From the NCBI RefSeq assembly GCF_019746665.1, contig NZ_JAIERS010000002.1, positions 46,733 through 110,732 on the forward strand: a stretch of DNA of 64,000 bases, read 5' to 3'. The notes beneath the pieces are model-generated. The model was not told the DNA's origin, did no database searches, and saw nothing but the letters and a program-made list of their open reading frames with translations. Below, one piece after another: positions 42,370-51,679 of this stretch. Numbering within the stretch: the stretch's first letter is position 1; every line of letters begins with the position of its first letter. Both the position numbers and the translations under genes were made by a program. The stretch comes from Sphingomonas sp. GTDB lineage: Bacteria; Pseudomonadota; Alphaproteobacteria; Sphingomonadales; Sphingomonadaceae.

Positions 42370-43769
42370 TCGGGGGCTGACGGCAGCGGCGGCAGGAACA
42401 GCCAGGCGAGCGCGGAGGCGGCGAAGCTCGCCGCGCCGATCAGGAAGATCGTGCCGCGATCGGCGAGCATGGGGGCGAGCGCGCCGAGCCCCAGGCTCGC
42501 CACCAGTTGCGGCACGACGATCGCCAGGTTGAACACGCCGAGCAGCAGCCCCAGCTGGCGGGCGTCGGCGCGATCGGACAGGATCGCATAGGGCAGGCTG
42601 ACCATCGCGCCCCAGCCAACCCCCGCGATCGCCAGCCACAGCCACAGCGCCGGCGGGCTCGCCACGAACAGCCCGATGGCGGCAAAGCTCAGCGCCATCA
42701 GTAGCAGTGCCGCGGCATGGACGTGCGCGCGCCGAAAGCGCCGCGTCGCCGGCCCGAGCAGCACGAGCGGCGCGAGCGCGCCGACCGCGTTGAAGCTGAG
42801 CAGCCCGAGCGCCGCCACCCGCCCGAGCTCATCGGCGCCCAGCGCCGGCATCCGCTGCTGGAGGAACGGCGTGAGGAAGATGAACAGGCAATAGGCGCCC
42901 AGCCAGCTGAAACTGTGCGCCATCACCACCTTGCGCATCACGATGCGCTGATCGTCCCCCCGCGCGCCCAGCGTCGGCACGGCGGCGAGCAGCACCGCGA
43001 GCCCCGTGAATGCCATCAGCGCCGCGATCGGCGCCTTGATCCCCAGCCCGTGCAGGATCAGCAGCAGCGCGACCAGCGCCGCCATCGGGCCGAGCGGGGC
43101 GGCGCACGCGATCACCAGCCGCGCGTCGAAGGTTAAACCGCGCGCGCCCGGCGCCCCGCGCTGTTCGCGCAGCAGCAAGGTGGGGATCACGCCCAGCGCG
43201 AGAATCAGCGGCGGGGCGATCATCACCAGCGCCAGATTCCCCGCCCAGGCGCCGAACGCATAAGCCGCGACGCTGAACCCGCCCGACAGCGTCTGCATCC
43301 AGACAAACCCGATCGAGCGTTCACGCCCCTCCGCGGTCAGGTCGGCGATGATCGCCCGCGCGGGATTGAGGCCGATATTCACCGCCAGATCGAGCAGCAA
43401 TGTCACCCCGATCGCGACGCCGATAACGCCCGCCACCCCGAGCGCGCTCGCGATCATGTCAAGATGGGGCAGCGCCAGCAGCGCGGCGGCCGACGCGCTC
43501 ACGCTCACCAGCAGGAACGGGCGCCGCCGTCCGCCCAGCCACCAGACGCGGTCGCTCCAGGTGCCGACCAGCACCTGGCCGATGATCCCGGCGATCGGCC
43601 CCGCCGCCCACACCATGCCGATCTGGTCGATCGCCAGCCCATAGCGCGTCGCCAGCAGCCAGCTGAGCACCGACACTTGGACCGAGAGCGCCACGCCCAG
43701 CGCCGCCGCCGGCAAGCCGAGCAGCACCGCCGGTGGCATGCGCGCCGGCTTGGGTTGCGTAAGCAGCAT
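42342..43769 (-). CDS. MFS transporter, sucrose/GPH-like
   Basis: A 475-residue protein with twelve helices. GTWSDRVWWLGGRRRPFLLV in loop 2-3 carries the GRRRP motif of sucrose/glycoside (SLC45/SUC-like) transporters, and VSLPYAILSDRADARQLGLL in the second half is its counterpart (PYA(I/L)). It probably takes up a disaccharide or glycoside by proton symport; the exact sugar is unknown. It converges on the TonB receptor gene with a 28-base overlap of the coding ends. Confidence 0.85.
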   Translation of the reverse strand: MLLTQPKPARMPPAVLLGLPAAALGVALSVQVSVLSWLLATRYGLAIDQIGMVWAAGPIAGIIGQVLVGTWSDRVWWLGGRRRPFLLVSVSASAAALLALPHLDMIASALGVAGVIGVAIGVTLLLDLAVNIGLNPARAIIADLTAEGRERSIGFVWMQTLSGGFSVAAYAFGAWAGNLALVMIAPPLILALGVIPTLLLREQRGAPGARGLTFDARLVIACAAPLGPMAALVALLLILHGLGIKAPIAALMAFTGLAVLLAAVPTLGARGDDQRIVMRKVVMAHSFSWLGAYCLFIFLTPFLQQRMPALGADELGRVAALGLLSFNAVGALAPLVLLGPATRRFRRAHVHAAALLLMALSFAAIGLFVASPPALWLWLAIAGVGWGAMVSLPYAILSDRADARQLGLLLGVFNLAIVVPQLVASLGLGALAPMLADRGTIFLIGAASFAASALAWLFLPPLPSAPDQKFTATRP

Positions 43770-43811
43770 TGTTCCTCCCCCGCGGCACTTGGTGGCCGCT
43801 TGCGGGCAAAG

Positions 43812-44405
43812 CTAGCAGCTTGAGGGCTGGCGCAAAGGGGCCATTGCCGGGCGCGCCGCCTCGAACGCGGCGATGGCCGGTTCGGCGCGCAGGGTGAGCG
43901 CGATCTCGTCGAGCCCGGTCATCAGGCTGTCGCGGCGGAACGGATCGAGCGCGAAGGCGAAGCGGTCCTGGAAGGGCGTGGTCACCGTCATTGTCTCAAG
44001 GTCGATCGTCAGCGGCGCCTCGGCCGCCACCGTCATCAGCCGCGCGACGGCATCGGCGGGCAAGGCGACGGTGACGATGCCGTTCTTGAACGCGTTGCTC
44101 GCGAAAATATCGGCGAAGCTCGGCGCGATCACCGCGCGAATGCCGGCATCCGCCAGCGCCCAGGCGGCGTGCTCGCGGCTCGATCCGCAGCCGAAATTCT
44201 CGCCGGCGATCAGGATCGGCGCACCGGCATAGCGCGGATCGGCGAGCGGACTGCCGGCTTCGGCGCGCATCGCCGCGAGCGCGTGGACGCCGAGCCCTTC
44301 GCGCGCGGTGGTCTTCAGATGCTCGGCGGCGATGATCGCGTCGGTGTCGATGTTCGCGCGCCCCAGCGGGCAGGCGGTGCCGGAGAGGCGGGTGATGCCG
44401 TTCAT
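43812..44405 (-). CDS. leuD: 3-isopropylmalate dehydratase small subunit
   Basis: With LeuC, isomerises 2- to 3-isopropylmalate in leucine synthesis. The 197-residue protein has [35 protein letters not shown] and [20 protein letters not shown], the swivel-domain motifs of LeuD, with the GSSREHA loop intact. ATG 44405 overlaps the leuC stop as ATGA. It is the last gene of the ilv-leu operon. Confidence 0.96.
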   Translation of the reverse strand: MNGITRLSGTACPLGRANIDTDAIIAAEHLKTTAREGLGVHALAAMRAEAGSPLADPRYAGAPILIAGENFGCGSSREHAAWALADAGIRAVIAPSFADIFASNAFKNGIVTVALPADAVARLMTVAAEAPLTIDLETMTVTTPFQDRFAFALDPFRRDSLMTGLDEIALTLRAEPAIAAFEAARPAMAPLRQPSSC

Positions 44406-45817
44406 GCGAATTCCCGCACATCGGCGAGGTGGCCGGCGATGGCGGCGGCGGCGGCCATCGCCGGGGAGAGCAGATGCGTGCGCGCGCCCGGTCCCTGGCG
44501 TCCGGCGAAATTGCGGTTGCTGGTGGAGGCGCAGCGCTCGCCCGGCGGCACCTTGTCCGGGTTCATCGCGAGGCACATCGAGCAGCCGGGCTCGCGCCAT
44601 TCGAAGCCCGCCTCGGTGAAGATGCGGTCGATCCCCTCGGCCTCCGCCGCGCGCTTGACCAGCCCCGAGCCGGGGACGACCAGCGCCTGCTTGATGCCGG
44701 GCGCGATCCGCCGCCCGCGCACGACTTGCGCGGCGGCGCGCAGATCCTCCAGGCGGCTGTTGGTGCAGCTGCCGATGAAGATATGCTCCACCGGCACATC
44801 CTGCAGCGCGGTGCCGGGAGTGAGGCCCATATAGGCGAGCGCGGCGCGGGTGCCGGCGGGATCGGCGGTCGCGTCGGGGTCGGGGACATGCCCGGTGATC
44901 GGCGCGAGCTGATCGGGCGAGGTGCCCCAGGTGACGACCGGGGCGATCGCGCTCGCATCCAGGCGGACGCTCCCATCGAACGCAGCGCCGGGGTCGGTCA
45001 CGAGGGTTCGCCAGCGCGCGACCGCCTGCTCCCACGCCTCGCCCCCGGGCGCGCGCGGACGGCCTTTGAGATAGTCGAACGTCTTGTCATCGGGCGCGAA
45101 CAGGCCCGAGCGCGCGCCCGCCTCGATCGACATATTGGCGATCGTCAGCCGCCCCTCGATGCTCATGGCGGCGAAAGTGTCGCCGCGATATTCGATCACC
45201 TGGCCCGCGCCGCCGCCCGCGCCGAGCCGCGCGATGATCGCGAGGATCACATCCTTGGGCGAAACGCCGTGGCCGAGCGTGCCTTCCACGCGCACCTCCA
45301 GCGTCTTCGCGGGGCGCAGCCAGAGGCATTGGGTGGCGAGCACATGCTCCACCTCGCTGGTGCCGATCCCGAAGGCGAGCGCGCCGAGCGCGCCATGCGC
45401 CGCCGTATGGCTATCACCGCAGACGAGCGTGGTGCCCGGCAGGGTAAAGCCCTGTTCGGGGCCGATGACATGGACGATCCCCTGTTCGGGCGCGGTGGCG
45501 GGGATATAGGGGATGCCGAAATCGGCGACATTGGCCTCAAGGGCGGCAAGCTGCGCCGCGCTCGCCGGATCGGCGATGGGGAGCGGGCGCCCGGCGGCGT
45601 CGGTCCGCGCGGTGGTCGGCAGGTTGTGGTCGGGCACCGCCAGCGTCAGATCGGGGCGGCGGACGCGGCGCCCGGCGGCGCGCAAGCCGGCAAAGGCCTG
45701 GGGCGAGGTGACTTCATGCACAAGATGCCGATCGATATAGAGCAGGCAGGTGCCATCCTCGCGCCGGGCGACGACATGATCGTCCCAGATCTTCTGGTAG
45801 AGCGTGCGCGCCGTCAT
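44402..45817 (-). CDS. leuC: 3-isopropylmalate dehydratase large subunit
   Basis: A 471-residue aconitase-family subunit holding the 4Fe-4S cluster. [12 protein letters not shown] at the start, [20 protein letters not shown], the first cluster Cys in [13 protein letters not shown], and the [12 protein letters not shown] pair of cluster Cys followed by [10 protein letters not shown] are all present. Bacterial LeuC-type length. ATG 45817 overlaps the leuB stop as ATGA and its stop overlaps leuD, so the three are tightly coupled. Confidence 0.96.
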   Translation of the reverse strand: MTARTLYQKIWDDHVVARREDGTCLLYIDRHLVHEVTSPQAFAGLRAAGRRVRRPDLTLAVPDHNLPTTARTDAAGRPLPIADPASAAQLAALEANVADFGIPYIPATAPEQGIVHVIGPEQGFTLPGTTLVCGDSHTAAHGALGALAFGIGTSEVEHVLATQCLWLRPAKTLEVRVEGTLGHGVSPKDVILAIIARLGAGGGAGQVIEYRGDTFAAMSIEGRLTIANMSIEAGARSGLFAPDDKTFDYLKGRPRAPGGEAWEQAVARWRTLVTDPGAAFDGSVRLDASAIAPVVTWGTSPDQLAPITGHVPDPDATADPAGTRAALAYMGLTPGTALQDVPVEHIFIGSCTNSRLEDLRAAAQVVRGRRIAPGIKQALVVPGSGLVKRAAEAEGIDRIFTEAGFEWREPGCSMCLAMNPDKVPPGERCASTSNRNFAGRQGPGARTHLLSPAMAAAAAIAGHLADVREFA

Positions 45818-46869
45818 GCCGCGGCTTCCAGCGTCGTGGCGGCGAAGGCGGTGCGGATCGCGGCGCCCAGCTCGGCGGTGGTCGCCGCGCCGCCGAGATC
45901 GCGGGTGCGGCAGCCGCCAAGCACCGCCGCCTCGATCGCGGCGTGCAGCGCGCGCGCCGCCGCGCCCTGGCCGAGCGCGTCGAGCAGCATCGCTGCGCTC
46001 GCGATCGCGCCTGCCGGGTTGGCGACTCCCTTGCCGGCGATGTCGGGCGCCGAGCCGTGGATCGGCTCGAACAGGCCGGGACCGCCATTCCCCAGGCTCG
46101 CCGAGCCGAGCAGGCCGATCGAGCCGGCCACCGCCGAGAGTTGATCGGAAAGAATATCGCCGAACAGATTTTCGGTGAGGATCACGTCGAAACTCGCCGG
46201 CCGGCGGACCAGCTCCATCGCGGCGGCATCGACATAGAGGTGATCGAGCGTCACGCCCGGGTATTCCGCCGCCACCTGCCTCACCACCCGCCGCCACAGC
46301 CGCGAGGTGGCGAGAACGTTAGCCTTGTCGACGAGCGTCACCCGCCCGCGCCGGCCCCGCGCCGCGCGGAACGCGACATGGGTGACGCGGGCGACTTCGG
46401 CGGCACTATAGGCGCAAAGGTCGCTCGCCGCCTCGGGGCCTTCCTCGCGCGCGCCGAAATAGAGGCCGCCGGTGAGTTCGCGCACGACGAGAATGTCGGT
46501 CCCTTGCGCCAGTTCGGGGCGCAGCGGCGAAAGCGCCTCCAGCCCGGGAATCACCCGCGCGGGCCGCAGATTGGCGTAGAGGCCGAGGGCGGCGCGTAAA
46601 GCCAGCAACCCCGCCTCGGGCCGTTGCGGTGCGTTGTCCCAAGCCGGCCCGCCGACCGCGCCCATCAACACCCCGTCCGCCGCGCGGCAGGCGGCGAGCG
46701 TCGCCTCAGGAAGCGGCGTGCCGCAGGCGTCGATCGCGGCGCCGCCAAAGGGGTGCTCGCTCAGCTCGAGCGCGAACCCGCCTTGATCCGCCGCCAGCCG
46801 CAGCGCGGCCACCGCCTCCGCCGTCACCTCCGGGCCGATGCCGTCCCCCGGCAGCACCGCTAGTCTCAT
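45814..46869 (-). CDS. leuB: 3-isopropylmalate dehydrogenase
   Basis: Oxidatively decarboxylates 3-isopropylmalate with NAD. The 351-residue protein has [20 protein letters not shown], the Arg-rich substrate loop [42 protein letters not shown] with the catalytic Lys, and [20 protein letters not shown] plus [15 protein letters not shown], all standard for LeuB. It overlaps leuA and leuC by ATGA at each end. Confidence 0.96.
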   Translation of the reverse strand: MRLAVLPGDGIGPEVTAEAVAALRLAADQGGFALELSEHPFGGAAIDACGTPLPEATLAACRAADGVLMGAVGGPAWDNAPQRPEAGLLALRAALGLYANLRPARVIPGLEALSPLRPELAQGTDILVVRELTGGLYFGAREEGPEAASDLCAYSAAEVARVTHVAFRAARGRRGRVTLVDKANVLATSRLWRRVVRQVAAEYPGVTLDHLYVDAAAMELVRRPASFDVILTENLFGDILSDQLSAVAGSIGLLGSASLGNGGPGLFEPIHGSAPDIAGKGVANPAGAIASAAMLLDALGQGAAARALHAAIEAAVLGGCRTRDLGGAATTAELGAAIRTAFAATTLEAAA

Positions 46870-48452
46870 GCCGCGCGCGCCTGCCCCGCCGCGCCCAGCG
46901 CGCGCACCGCTTCGGCGTTGCTGAGCGCATCGACGAAGGCGCTGACGCAGCCCGGCACGATGTCGCGCGCCCGCGCGCGTCCGGTGAAGCGCTCGCCGCC
47001 GGTCTCGATCGCTATTTCCACCAGCACCTTGGCGCCTTGCCCGTCATCGCCGGGATCGGTGGGATCAGCCGCCAGATATTGCATCTCCAGATGCTCGACC
47101 CGCGCGGGAATGCCGATGATATGGCTCACCGCGAGGAACGCCGCGTCCAGCTCGCCCGGGGCGGCGGCGACATCGGTCACCTTGCCGCGCTCGCCATGAT
47201 CGAGCTCGACGCGGGCGACCGGCTGGGCGGTGGCCGACACGGGCGCGCGAATATCGACCTTGCTCAGCCGCCACAGCCGGGGCGGGCGGCCGCTTTCCTG
47301 CGCGCCGAGCAGCGCGAGCAGCCGCGCGGTATCGACCGTGCCGACCTCGTCCGCCACCGCCTTGAACGCGGTGAACAGCGCGTCGAGCTTCTCGCCATCC
47401 AGCGCATAGCCGAGCGCGCGGGCGCGCGCGGCGAGCGCATGGCGCCCCGAATGCTTGCCGAGGACGATCCCGTCGGTCGCAAGCCCGATATCTTCCGGTT
47501 TCATGATCTCGTACGTCTCGCGGTTCTGGAGGATGCCGTGCTGGTGGATGCCCGATTCATGGGCGAAGGCATTGGCGCCTACGATCGCCTTGTTGCGCGG
47601 CGGCGGGGTGTTGGTGGCCTGGGCCAGCGCGCGGCTCGCGTTCATCAATTGCGGCGTGTCGATCGCGGTCGTGACGCCGAACGCATCGGCGCGGGTTTTC
47701 AGCGCCATCACCAGATCTTCCAGCGCGCAATTGCCCGCGCGCTCGCCAATGCCGTTGAGCGCGCATTCCACCTGGCGCGCGCCGCCCTTCACCGCCGCCA
47801 GCGAATTGGCGACCGCCATCCCTAGATCGTCATGGCAATGCGCCGAGAAAATCGTCCCGGCGGCGTGCGGCACCGCGCCCAGCAGATAGCGGAACAGCGC
47901 CTCGATCTCGTCGGGCGTCGCATAGCCGACCGTGTCGGGCACGTTGAGCGTCGTCGCGCCTTCCGCCGCCGCCGCCGCGAGCGCCTCGACCAGGAAGTCG
48001 CGCTCGGTGCGGATCGCGTCCTCGGCGGAGAATTCCACGTCGTCGCACCGCTCGCGGGCATAGGCGACATTGGCGCGGATCTCGCTCAGCACCTGCTGCC
48101 GCGTCATGCCGAGCTTGTGCTCGCGGTGGATCGGGCTGGTGCCGAGGAAGACATGGACGCGGCGGCGGCTGGCGGGGGCGATCGCGGCGAGTGCCGCGTC
48201 GATATCGGCACGCCGCGCGCGGGCGAGCGAGGCAATCACCGGCCCCTCCACCTGCGCGGCGATGGCGCGAATCGCCTCGGCCTCGCCCGGGGAGGCGCCG
48301 GCGAAGCCCGCCTCGATCACATCGACGCGCAAAGCCGCGAGCGCGCGCGCGACGCGGAGCTTGGCATCGGGCGTCATCGAGAAACCCGGCGCCTGTTCGC
48401 CATCGCGCAAGCTCGTGTCGAAAATCCGTACATGGCTGTCCGTGCCGGTCAT
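46866..48452 (-). CDS. leuA: 2-isopropylmalate synthase
   Basis: First committed step of leucine synthesis, joining acetyl-CoA and 2-oxoisovalerate. The 528-residue protein has the TIM-barrel motif VRIFDTSLRDGEQAPGFSM, the metal-binding SAHCHDDLGMAVANSLAAV with HxH-like ligands, and ALNGIGERAGNCALEDLVMA. The C-terminal ~150 residues (VELDHGERGKVTDVAAAPGE, LDAAFLAVSHI) form the leucine-sensing LeuA dimer domain, so feedback inhibition by leucine is expected. It overlaps ilvM upstream by ATGA. Confidence 0.96.
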   Translation of the reverse strand: MTGTDSHVRIFDTSLRDGEQAPGFSMTPDAKLRVARALAALRVDVIEAGFAGASPGEAEAIRAIAAQVEGPVIASLARARRADIDAALAAIAPASRRRVHVFLGTSPIHREHKLGMTRQQVLSEIRANVAYARERCDDVEFSAEDAIRTERDFLVEALAAAAAEGATTLNVPDTVGYATPDEIEALFRYLLGAVPHAAGTIFSAHCHDDLGMAVANSLAAVKGGARQVECALNGIGERAGNCALEDLVMALKTRADAFGVTTAIDTPQLMNASRALAQATNTPPPRNKAIVGANAFAHESGIHQHGILQNRETYEIMKPEDIGLATDGIVLGKHSGRHALAARARALGYALDGEKLDALFTAFKAVADEVGTVDTARLLALLGAQESGRPPRLWRLSKVDIRAPVSATAQPVARVELDHGERGKVTDVAAAPGELDAAFLAVSHIIGIPARVEHLEMQYLAADPTDPGDDGQGAKVLVEIAIETGGERFTGRARARDIVPGCVSAFVDALSNAEAVRALGAAGQARAA

Positions 48453-48694
48453 GCGCGTGGCCCTTCGCTCAGAACTTCGATGTGGTGGATGCCGTGCAGC
48501 CGGCGGAGCTGGCGATCGAGCGTGTGCGGGCAGCGCCCGGCGTCGCGCGGCGCGAGATCAAGCGCGATCCGCGCCGGCGCCCCGCTTTCCATGCGGATGC
48601 CGGTGAGCGCGAAGCCGCGTCGCTCGATCAGCGTCAGCAGCCGGGGCACCGCGCCCTCGGCGGGATCGAAGGCGATGGCGAGGGTGACGCTCAT
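48449..48694 (-). CDS. ilvM: Acetolactate synthase small subunit, IlvM-like ACT protein
   Basis: An 81-residue protein with a single ACT-like domain: SVTLAIAFDPAEGAVPRLLT, LIERRGFALTGIRME and a closing LRRLHGIHHIEVL. The size and form match IlvM of the IlvGM isozyme rather than the ~160-residue IlvH usual in alphaproteobacteria. It should stabilise or regulate IlvG. ATG 48694 overlaps the ilvG stop as ATGA, and its stop overlaps leuA. Confidence 0.85.
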   Translation of the reverse strand: MSVTLAIAFDPAEGAVPRLLTLIERRGFALTGIRMESGAPARIALDLAPRDAGRCPHTLDRQLRRLHGIHHIEVLSEGPRA

Positions 48695-50379
48695 CGCTCC
48701 ATCATCCGGATATTGGGGCTGTTCGGCGGCACCAGCGGCCACACATTCGCGCGCGGGTCGATCCGCGCCTGGCACAATATCGGCCCGCGCGTGCGCAGCA
48801 GCCGCTCGATCGCGCCCGGCACCTCGTCGCGCCGGTCGATCGTGAATGCCTCGATCCCGAACGAGCGTGCAACCTCGGCGAAATCGGGATTGTCCGACAG
48901 ATCGACTTCGGAGAAATTCTCGTCGAAGAACAATTCCTGCCACTGGCGGACCATGCCGAGCTGGGCATTATCGAGCAGCAGGATCTTCAGCGGCAGCCGG
49001 TAGCGGCGGATCGTCGCCAGCTCCTGAATGTTCATCATGATCGATCCGTCGCCCGTCACGGTGATGACGGTCGCCCCCGGCTCGGCGAGCAGCGCGCCGA
49101 TGCCCGCCGGAATGCCATAGCCCATCGTCCCCAGCCCCGCGCTCGTCAGATGCGCTTGCGGGCGGGCGAAGCGGCAATGCTGCGCGACCCACATCTGGTG
49201 CTGGCCGACATCGCAGGTGAAGATCGCCCCCGGCCCCGCCGCCTCGGACAATTGGCGGAGCAGCGCCGGGGCGTAGATGCCCTGGCCCGGCGCGTCATAG
49301 CGTGGCGCCCAGTCGGCGCGCCAGCGGTGACACTGGGCGCGCCACAGCTCGGGCGCGGGGGCGCCGGGCAGCGCGTCGAGGATATTGTCGATCGGGCCGG
49401 CCAGGCCGACGCTCGCCGCGCGCAGCTTGCCGATCTCGGCCGGGTCGCCGTCGATGTGGATGATCCGCGCGTTCGGCGCGAAGCCGTCGAGCTTGCCGGT
49501 CGCGCGGTCGTCGAAGCGTGCGCCGACGCAGATCAGCAGATCGGCGCGATCGACCGCGACGTTGGCGGCGCGGTGCCCGTGCATCCCGAGCATTCCCAGG
49601 AAATCGGGGTGGTCGCCGGGCAGCGCGCCAAGCCCCTTGAGCGTCGCGACGGCGGGAATGCCGGTCCGCGCCTGGAACGCGCGCAGTGCGCGCTCCGCCC
49701 CGGCGATGCCGACGCCGCCACCGATGTAGAGCAACGGCGCCCGCGCCCCGGCGATCAGCGCCTGCGCGGTGGCGAGAGCGTCGGTGCTGGGGCACGGACG
49801 CGGCGCGCGCTGGATCGCCGCCGGGCGCGGCTCGATCAGCGCGGTCGCGATATCCTTGGGCAGGTCGATCAGCACCGGACCCGGGCGCGGCCCGCGCGCG
49901 ATCTCGAACGCTTCGGCCACGATCTGCGGAATATCCGCCGCGTCGCGCACCAGAAAACCATGTTTGGTGATGGGCAAAGTGATGCCGAGAATGTCGATTT
50001 CCTGAAAGGCATCGGTGCCGATCAGCGGCGTCGCGACTTGGCCTGTGATCGCGACCACGCCGACGCTGTCCATATAGGCGTTGGCGAGTCCCGTGACCAA
50101 ATTGGTCGCGCCCGGGCCGGAGGTGGCGATGCAGACGCCGGGCTCGCCGCTCACCCGCGCATAGCCATCGGCGGCGAGTGCCGCCGCCTGCTCGTGGCGC
50201 ACCAGGATATGGTCGAACGCCGCGCCCGGCAGCGCATCGTAAAAGGGCATGATCGCCCCGCCGGGATAGCCGAACACATGCCGCACGCCCTGCGCCTCCA
50301 GCGCCTGGACGAGCGCCTGCGCACCGCTGACGAGCGTGGGCGCGGCGGTGCGCGGCGACGGGGCGGCGAGACTCGCCAT
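48691..50379 (-). CDS. ilvG: Acetolactate synthase large subunit, IlvG-type
   Basis: A 562-residue thiamin-diphosphate enzyme making acetolactate or acetohydroxybutyrate. FGYPGGAIMPFYDALPG, HEQAAALAADGYARVSGEPG with the catalytic Glu, TSGPGATNLVTGLANAY, and the ThDP motif VITVTGDGSIMMNIQELATI ending in LLDNAQLGMVRQWQELFF are all present and the enzyme looks intact. Partnering with a short IlvM suggests the IlvGM form. It shares TGATG with the ilvC stop. Confidence 0.94.
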   Translation of the reverse strand: MASLAAPSPRTAAPTLVSGAQALVQALEAQGVRHVFGYPGGAIMPFYDALPGAAFDHILVRHEQAAALAADGYARVSGEPGVCIATSGPGATNLVTGLANAYMDSVGVVAITGQVATPLIGTDAFQEIDILGITLPITKHGFLVRDAADIPQIVAEAFEIARGPRPGPVLIDLPKDIATALIEPRPAAIQRAPRPCPSTDALATAQALIAGARAPLLYIGGGVGIAGAERALRAFQARTGIPAVATLKGLGALPGDHPDFLGMLGMHGHRAANVAVDRADLLICVGARFDDRATGKLDGFAPNARIIHIDGDPAEIGKLRAASVGLAGPIDNILDALPGAPAPELWRAQCHRWRADWAPRYDAPGQGIYAPALLRQLSEAAGPGAIFTCDVGQHQMWVAQHCRFARPQAHLTSAGLGTMGYGIPAGIGALLAEPGATVITVTGDGSIMMNIQELATIRRYRLPLKILLLDNAQLGMVRQWQELFFDENFSEVDLSDNPDFAEVARSFGIEAFTIDRRDEVPGAIERLLRTRGPILCQARIDPRANVWPLVPPNSPNIRMMER

Positions 50380-51392
50380 CACGCCGCCTTGGTGCTCGGC
50401 GCGGCGGCGAGCCACGCCATATGCTGGCGCAACCGCGCGCCCACCTGCTCGATGGGCTGGGCGCGATCGGCCTCGAGCAGCGCCTGGTAGCGCGGCTTGC
50501 CCGCCTCGTTCTCGGCGATCCATTCCTGCGCGAAGCGGCCGGTCTGGATGTCGCGCAGCACCGAGGCCATGCGCTGGCGGGTCTCGTCGTTGATCACGCG
50601 CGGGCCGGAGACGAAATCGCCGTATTTGGCGGTTTCCGAAACAAACTCGAGCATCTTGCTGAGGCCACCTTCATAGATCAGGTCGACGATCAGCTTCAGC
50701 TCGTGCAGGCACTCGAAATAGGCGACCTCGGGCTGGTAGCCGGCGTCGGTCAGGGTGGTGAAGCCGGCGGTGATCAGCTCGCTCACCCCGCCGCACAGCA
50801 CTGCCTGCTCGCCGAACAGATCGGTCTCGGTCTCTTCGCGGAAGGTGGTTTCGATCGCCCCGGCGCGGGTGCCGCCGATGCCGTGCGCATAAGCGAGCGC
50901 GCGGGCGCGGGCACCCCCGGTCGCGTCCTGATTGATCGCGAACAGGCAGGGGACGCCGCCGCCGCGCTGATATTCGCGGCGCACCAGATCGCCCGGCCCC
51001 TTGGGCGCGACCAGGATCACATCGAGATCGGCGCGCGGCGCGATCTCGCCATAGAGTACCGAAAAGCCGTGCGCGACGAGCAGTGTCGTGCCCGGCGCCG
51101 CGTGGGGGGCGATCGCCTCGGCATAGAGGCTGCGGTGCGCCATGTCGGGCGCCAGCAGCGCGATCAACTCGCCGGTGGCGGCGGCCTCGGCCGGGGTGCA
51201 GGTGGAGAAGCCATCGGCGCGGGCGCGCTGTTCGGCGCGGCTCGCCGGGCGCGCGCCGATCGTCACGCGGTGGCCCGAATCGCGCAGGTTGAGCGCATGG
51301 GCACGCCCCTGGCTGCCATAGCCGATGATCGCGATCTGCCGCCCGGCGAGCGCCTGGGGCTGGGCATCGGCATCGGTGAATAACTTGGTCAT
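50379..51392 (-). CDS. ilvC: Ketol-acid reductoisomerase
   Basis: A 337-residue class I enzyme converting acetolactate to dihydroxyisovalerate with NADPH and Mg. [20 protein letters not shown] is the Rossmann motif, [20 protein letters not shown] the substrate loop, and [20 protein letters not shown] and [20 protein letters not shown] hold the Mg ligands. First structural gene of the operon, 78 bases downstream of the leader peptide stop and just after the attenuator. Confidence 0.97.
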   Translation of the reverse strand: MTKLFTDADAQPQALAGRQIAIIGYGSQGRAHALNLRDSGHRVTIGARPASRAEQRARADGFSTCTPAEAAATGELIALLAPDMAHRSLYAEAIAPHAAPGTTLLVAHGFSVLYGEIAPRADLDVILVAPKGPGDLVRREYQRGGGVPCLFAINQDATGGARARALAYAHGIGGTRAGAIETTFREETETDLFGEQAVLCGGVSELITAGFTTLTDAGYQPEVAYFECLHELKLIVDLIYEGGLSKMLEFVSETAKYGDFVSGPRVINDETRQRMASVLRDIQTGRFAQEWIAENEAGKPRYQALLEADRAQPIEQVGARLRQHMAWLAAAPSTKAA

Positions 51393-51410
51393 CGGGTTTC
51401 CCTTTCGCGC

Positions 51411-51447
51411 AAAAGAAAACCCCCGCTCCCTGGTGGGGGGCGGGGGC
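51411..51447 (-). terminator. Attenuator terminator before ilvC
   Basis: On the minus strand CCCCCGC and GCGGGGG pair around a C-rich loop and are followed at once by TTTTCTTTT, a good intrinsic terminator. It lies between the leader peptide stop and the ilvC ATG, so it should work as the attenuator of the whole ilv-leu operon. Confidence 0.85.
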
Positions 51448-51470
51448 CTGTTGGTCTCTGGTTGATCTTC

Positions 51471-51563
51471 TCAGAGCAGGTCGCCGCGTCCCCTTGCGAG
51501 GCTAAGTACGAGGCGGATGCTAAGGAGGCGCGCGCGACGCGACAGCGAATGGGCGGTGGGCAC
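51471..51563 (-). CDS. Branched-chain amino acid leader peptide
   Basis: A 30-residue leader (32 if started at ATG 51569). The middle reads LLSIRLVLSL: Leu, Ile and Val codons are clustered as control codons for ribosome stalling, with CTT, GTA and CTC among them. GTG 51563 is preferred because AGGAG lies six bases before it; the ATG at 51569 touches that AGGAG directly. The peptide ends 24 bases before the base of the attenuator hairpin. It was found by reading; it is too short for usual gene callers. Confidence 0.8.
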   Translation of the reverse strand: MPTAHSLSRRARLLSIRLVLSLARGRGDLL

Positions 51564-51585
51564 GGGCATCTCCTTTCGGGGCAAG

Positions 51586-51614
51586 CCTATAGCCCCCCAG
51601 AGTTTAACGCGCAA
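51586..51614 (-). promoter_or_regulatory. Promoter of the ilv-leu operon
   Basis: On the minus strand TTGCGC (51614-51609) and TATAGG (51591-51586) are separated by exactly 17 bases. Transcription would start near 51579, about 15 bases before the leader peptide start. This fits the attenuator layout downstream. Confidence 0.6.
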
Positions 51615-51679
51615 CTAAATTCCGCACTTTTCTTTGATCGTGTTTGAAAATAACGATGAACCAGATGAAAGGGGAAAAC

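Noticed and set aside
40396..42645. 749-residue frame antisense to the TonB receptor
   Set aside because: Shadow frame; receptor plug and barrel signatures are on the plus strand.
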